A stretch of DNA of 64,000 bases from Mesobacillus subterraneus. GTDB lineage: Bacteria; Bacillota; Bacilli; Bacillales; Cytobacillaceae. Positions 61,969 through 64,000 of the stretch are shown one piece after another. The position numbers and the translations under genes are program-made. The stretch covers positions 1 through 64,000 of the forward strand of contig NZ_RSFW01000026.1 in NCBI RefSeq assembly GCF_003937825.1. The letters run 5' to 3'. Every line of letters starts with the position of its first letter. Within the stretch, counting starts at the first letter, position 1. The notes beneath the pieces are model-generated. The model saw nothing but the letters and a program-made list of their open reading frames with translations, was not told where the DNA came from and did not search any database.

Positions 61969-61984
61969 ATGACCAGTCAGTCAT
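61969..61984. promoter_or_regulatory. Candidate TetR operator at its own promoter
   Basis: ATGACCAGTCAGTCAT contains TGAC/GTCA arms twice, overlapping the expected start site and 21 bp before the ATG. Autoregulation is inferred. Confidence 0.5.
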
Positions 61985-62005
61985 TACCACGATTCGGGAG
62001 GCATA

Positions 62006-62875
62006 ATGGTGAAGGAAAAAGAAAAAGCAATCATCGAAGCGGCGATCAAACTCTACGCGACAAAAGGGTTCGCATCCACCTCGATACAGGAGATCGTTAC
62101 AGAAAGCGGGATTTCCAAGGGGGCTTTTTATTTATACTTCAAATCCAAGGACGCGCTGTTGATCGCGATCCTTGAGTATTATTTTGATCACATCCAAAAG
62201 CAGCTGGAAGTATATGAGCACGAAAATTTGCCGCCAAGAGAAAAGTTCGCCCGCCAGCTGACGGCATTGTTCAACACCATGCTCGAGCACAAAGAGTTCA
62301 TTATCATGCAATCACGGGAACAGGCGATTCCGCTGAATGAAGAAGTGAAAGAATTGATGCTTCGCAAATATTACGAAGCCCAACGGTTTTACCAGGAAAG
62401 CCTAAAGGCGATTTATGGGGAAGCGGTCGAGAAGCACCTTTGGGATTTAGCTCTCATGCTTGAAGGATTCTTCAATTCCTATATGAGGGTGCTGCTCTTC
62501 ATCCAGGAAGGGTTTGATATCAGGGAACTGGTTGAATATATCCTCAGAAGAATTGAATCCATTGTCGAAGGGTTAAAGGGTGAGTCGCCTGTAGCGACAG
62601 AAGAAAAGATGGAAGAGCTTTTAAAGAAGACGAAGGCGTTTTTGCTGCAGAATAAAAATGGAGTTTCTGCTGTCATCAACAGGATGAGGAAGGCGATCTC
62701 TGAATTGGAGAACAGCGAAGATTTAACGGTGTCATTGGAAGTGCTTGAAAGTGAAATAGGAAAGGATTCTCCAAGACTGCCCGTCATACAGGGGATGCTG
62801 TCCAATTTCCGGGACGAACCTTCTCTGGATGAATACCGTGAGGAGATTGCCGGCTTCTATAAAATAAAAGGCTGA
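62006..62875 (+). CDS. TetR/AcrR family transcriptional regulator
   Basis: 289 aa; GGGAGG 5 nt before ATG 62006. The N-terminal helix-turn-helix is clear: AIKLYATKGFASTSIQEIVT followed by ESGISKGAFYLYFKSKDALL. The remaining 230 residues are helical and longer than in most TetR proteins (about 200 aa in all). This matches the larger TetR regulators often next to RND/MMPL or ABC pumps. No pump gene adjoins here. The ligand is unknown. Confidence 0.88.
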   Translation: MVKEKEKAIIEAAIKLYATKGFASTSIQEIVTESGISKGAFYLYFKSKDALLIAILEYYFDHIQKQLEVYEHENLPPREKFARQLTALFNTMLEHKEFIIMQSREQAIPLNEEVKELMLRKYYEAQRFYQESLKAIYGEAVEKHLWDLALMLEGFFNSYMRVLLFIQEGFDIRELVEYILRRIESIVEGLKGESPVATEEKMEELLKKTKAFLLQNKNGVSAVINRMRKAISELENSEDLTVSLEVLESEIGKDSPRLPVIQGMLSNFRDEPSLDEYREEIAGFYKIKG

Positions 62876-62971
62876 ATTTACCGCCTATTTTTGCCAATAC
62901 AGGCTACTGTCCATTCATTTTCGCTATATGTGAATATCATTGTATTAGGGCATACCTCCTCAAACGACTTA

Positions 62972-62998
62972 GCGGGCTAAAACAGCCCGCCTTTTTTT
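62972..62998 (+). terminator. Terminator after the TetR gene
   Basis: GCGGGCT / AGCCCGC, 5-nt loop, CTTTTTTT. Confidence 0.9.
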
Positions 62999-63083
62999 AT
63001 GGTTTCTTAGGCTTGTAAGTTGTTTAAAAGAGTGAAAATTAATACAATTAGTAATACCACTAAAGAGCGAAGGAGTTGATCCA

Positions 63084-64000
63084 ATGAAGATTTATTCTTC
63101 CATCCTGGCCGCAGAGTCGCTGCAGGAAGATATAAAAAATGAATTCCCGCAGGTTGAGTTTGAGTTCCATAAAGGCATTAAGGAAGAGTTGTTCCTTGAA
63201 GCCGAGGTTTTCGTTACATATGGAGAAGATTTGACGGAAGAGTTGATTTTTAAAGCTGACAGGCTGAAATGGATTATGGTCATGTCAGCCGGGTTGGATA
63301 AAATGCCATTCCAGGCATGCAAAAAGCGTAATATATTGGTGACGAACGTTAGAGGGATCCATAAAATCCCGATGGCAGAGTTCACGATTGGCATGATGCT
63401 GCAGCATGTCAAGCAAATGAAGACCTTATGGGAGAACGAGAAGAATCGCACCTGGGAGCGGAAATTGCCAATGGGAGAATTGTACGGCAAGACATTGCTC
63501 ATTCTAGGTATAGGGGCAATTGGCGGAGAAGTCGCCCGATTGGCCAAAGCCTTTAATATGAGAACTATCGGTGTGAACCGGAGCGGCAGCCAGGCCGATT
63601 GGGCAGACAAAATCTATACAATGGACAATTTCGAAGCTGCATTGCCAGAAGCCGACTTTATCGTTTCCGTGCTGCCAAGTACCAAGGATACCAAACACTT
63701 CCTTAATAAGAGCCATTTTGAAAAAATGAAGGATACAGCCGTTTTCTTGAATATCGGCCGCGGTGATTTAGTGAAGGATGATGTTTTATTGGCTGTACTT
63801 CAGGAAAAAAAGATCGCACACGCTTATTTAGATGTTTTCTATACAGAGCCATTAGGGGAAAAGCATCCGTTTTGGGATATGGATAATGTCACGGTTACCC
63901 CTCATATTTCAAGTTTAACGAAAAACTATATGCCAAGATCTTTTGAAATTTTCAAGAATAATCTGCATACATATATTAAAAACAATACTGATTTTATCAA
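63084..64000 (+). CDS. D-isomer-specific 2-hydroxyacid dehydrogenase family protein (partial, cut at right edge)
   Basis: Open from ATG 63084 (AAGGAG 9 nt upstream) to the window end, 305 codons without a stop. An N-terminal catalytic lobe (ADRLKWIMVMSAGLDKMP) leads to the NAD-binding fold LLILGIGAIGGEVARLAKAF with GXGXXG. VLPSTKDTKHFLNKSHFEKM and FLNIGRGDLV carry the family's Arg region, and DVFYTEPLGEKHPFWDMDNV with TPHIS supplies the Glu and His of the catalytic relay. It is nearly complete (usual length about 315 aa). It resembles GhrA/SerA-like reductases; substrate unknown. Confidence 0.85.
   Translation, partial: MKIYSSILAAESLQEDIKNEFPQVEFEFHKGIKEELFLEAEVFVTYGEDLTEELIFKADRLKWIMVMSAGLDKMPFQACKKRNILVTNVRGIHKIPMAEFTIGMMLQHVKQMKTLWENEKNRTWERKLPMGELYGKTLLILGIGAIGGEVARLAKAFNMRTIGVNRSGSQADWADKIYTMDNFEAALPEADFIVSVLPSTKDTKHFLNKSHFEKMKDTAVFLNIGRGDLVKDDVLLAVLQEKKIAHAYLDVFYTEPLGEKHPFWDMDNVTVTPHISSLTKNYMPRSFEIFKNNLHTYIKNNTDFI

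Overview
The window is chromosomal DNA of a spore-forming, low-to-mid GC member of the Bacillaceae (a Bacillus/Mesobacillus-like organism). Four small acid-soluble or spore-type proteins (alpha/beta SASP, SspK, SspE, YfhD/YfhE) point to this. So does a gene order matching the Bacillus subtilis block yfhD-yfhE-yfhF-recX-yfhH-sspK-yfhJ-yfhP-mutY-yfhS-fabL-sspE-ygaB-ygaC-ygaD-ygaE-gsaB-ygaF. I see no rRNA, tRNA, prophage, insertion sequence or CRISPR array. Identifications come from reading the translated sequence; no database search was run.

Layout. 1-6 kb: two secreted low-complexity proteins (the first cut by the left edge), a DMT permease, a 3-hydroxyacyl-CoA dehydrogenase-like SDR and a secreted LysM protein. 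6-17 kb: a sigma-54 enhancer-binding activator (CBS-CBS-PAS-PAS-AAA-Fis) followed by a fatty- or organic-acid activation and beta-oxidation operon (three AMP-forming acyl-CoA ligases, acyl-CoA dehydrogenase, thiolase, CaiB-type CoA transferase). The SDR gene and the operon each carry a -24/-12 promoter with a matching upstream dyad, so they look like one SigL regulon. 17-22.5 kb: a heterodimeric ABC exporter and a KinB-like kinase. 22.5-31 kb: a GlnK/GlnL-like two-component system divergent from dcu-aspA-sdhCAB, a coherent aspartate-to-fumarate-to-succinate route with a Fnr/Rex-like palindrome upstream. 31-43.5 kb: the yfh/yga sporulation and housekeeping block. 43.5-49.5 kb: a dipeptide/oligopeptide ABC importer operon. 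49.5-58 kb (minus strand): ygaE, a glutamate synthase large subunit, gsaB and a YqjF-like gene. 58-64 kb: an ABC-2 exporter operon, a minimal K+ channel, a peroxiredoxin, a TetR regulator and a 2-hydroxyacid dehydrogenase cut by the right edge.

The most unusual material is between genes. Four intergenic arrays have periods close to whole numbers of DNA turns. Two have a 52-bp period built from alternating inverted half-units (12345-12551 and 17065-17174). Two have a 20-21-bp period built on an ATTCC core with an array-specific tail (50777-50888 and 60744-60838). Within each pair the sequences differ but the architecture is the same, which suggests families of phased elements rather than chance. 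Other points are a hairpin lying between a perfect Shine-Dalgarno and the ATG of glutamate synthase, a perfect cre site upstream of that gene, and a cluster of DnaA boxes near 31.9 kb.
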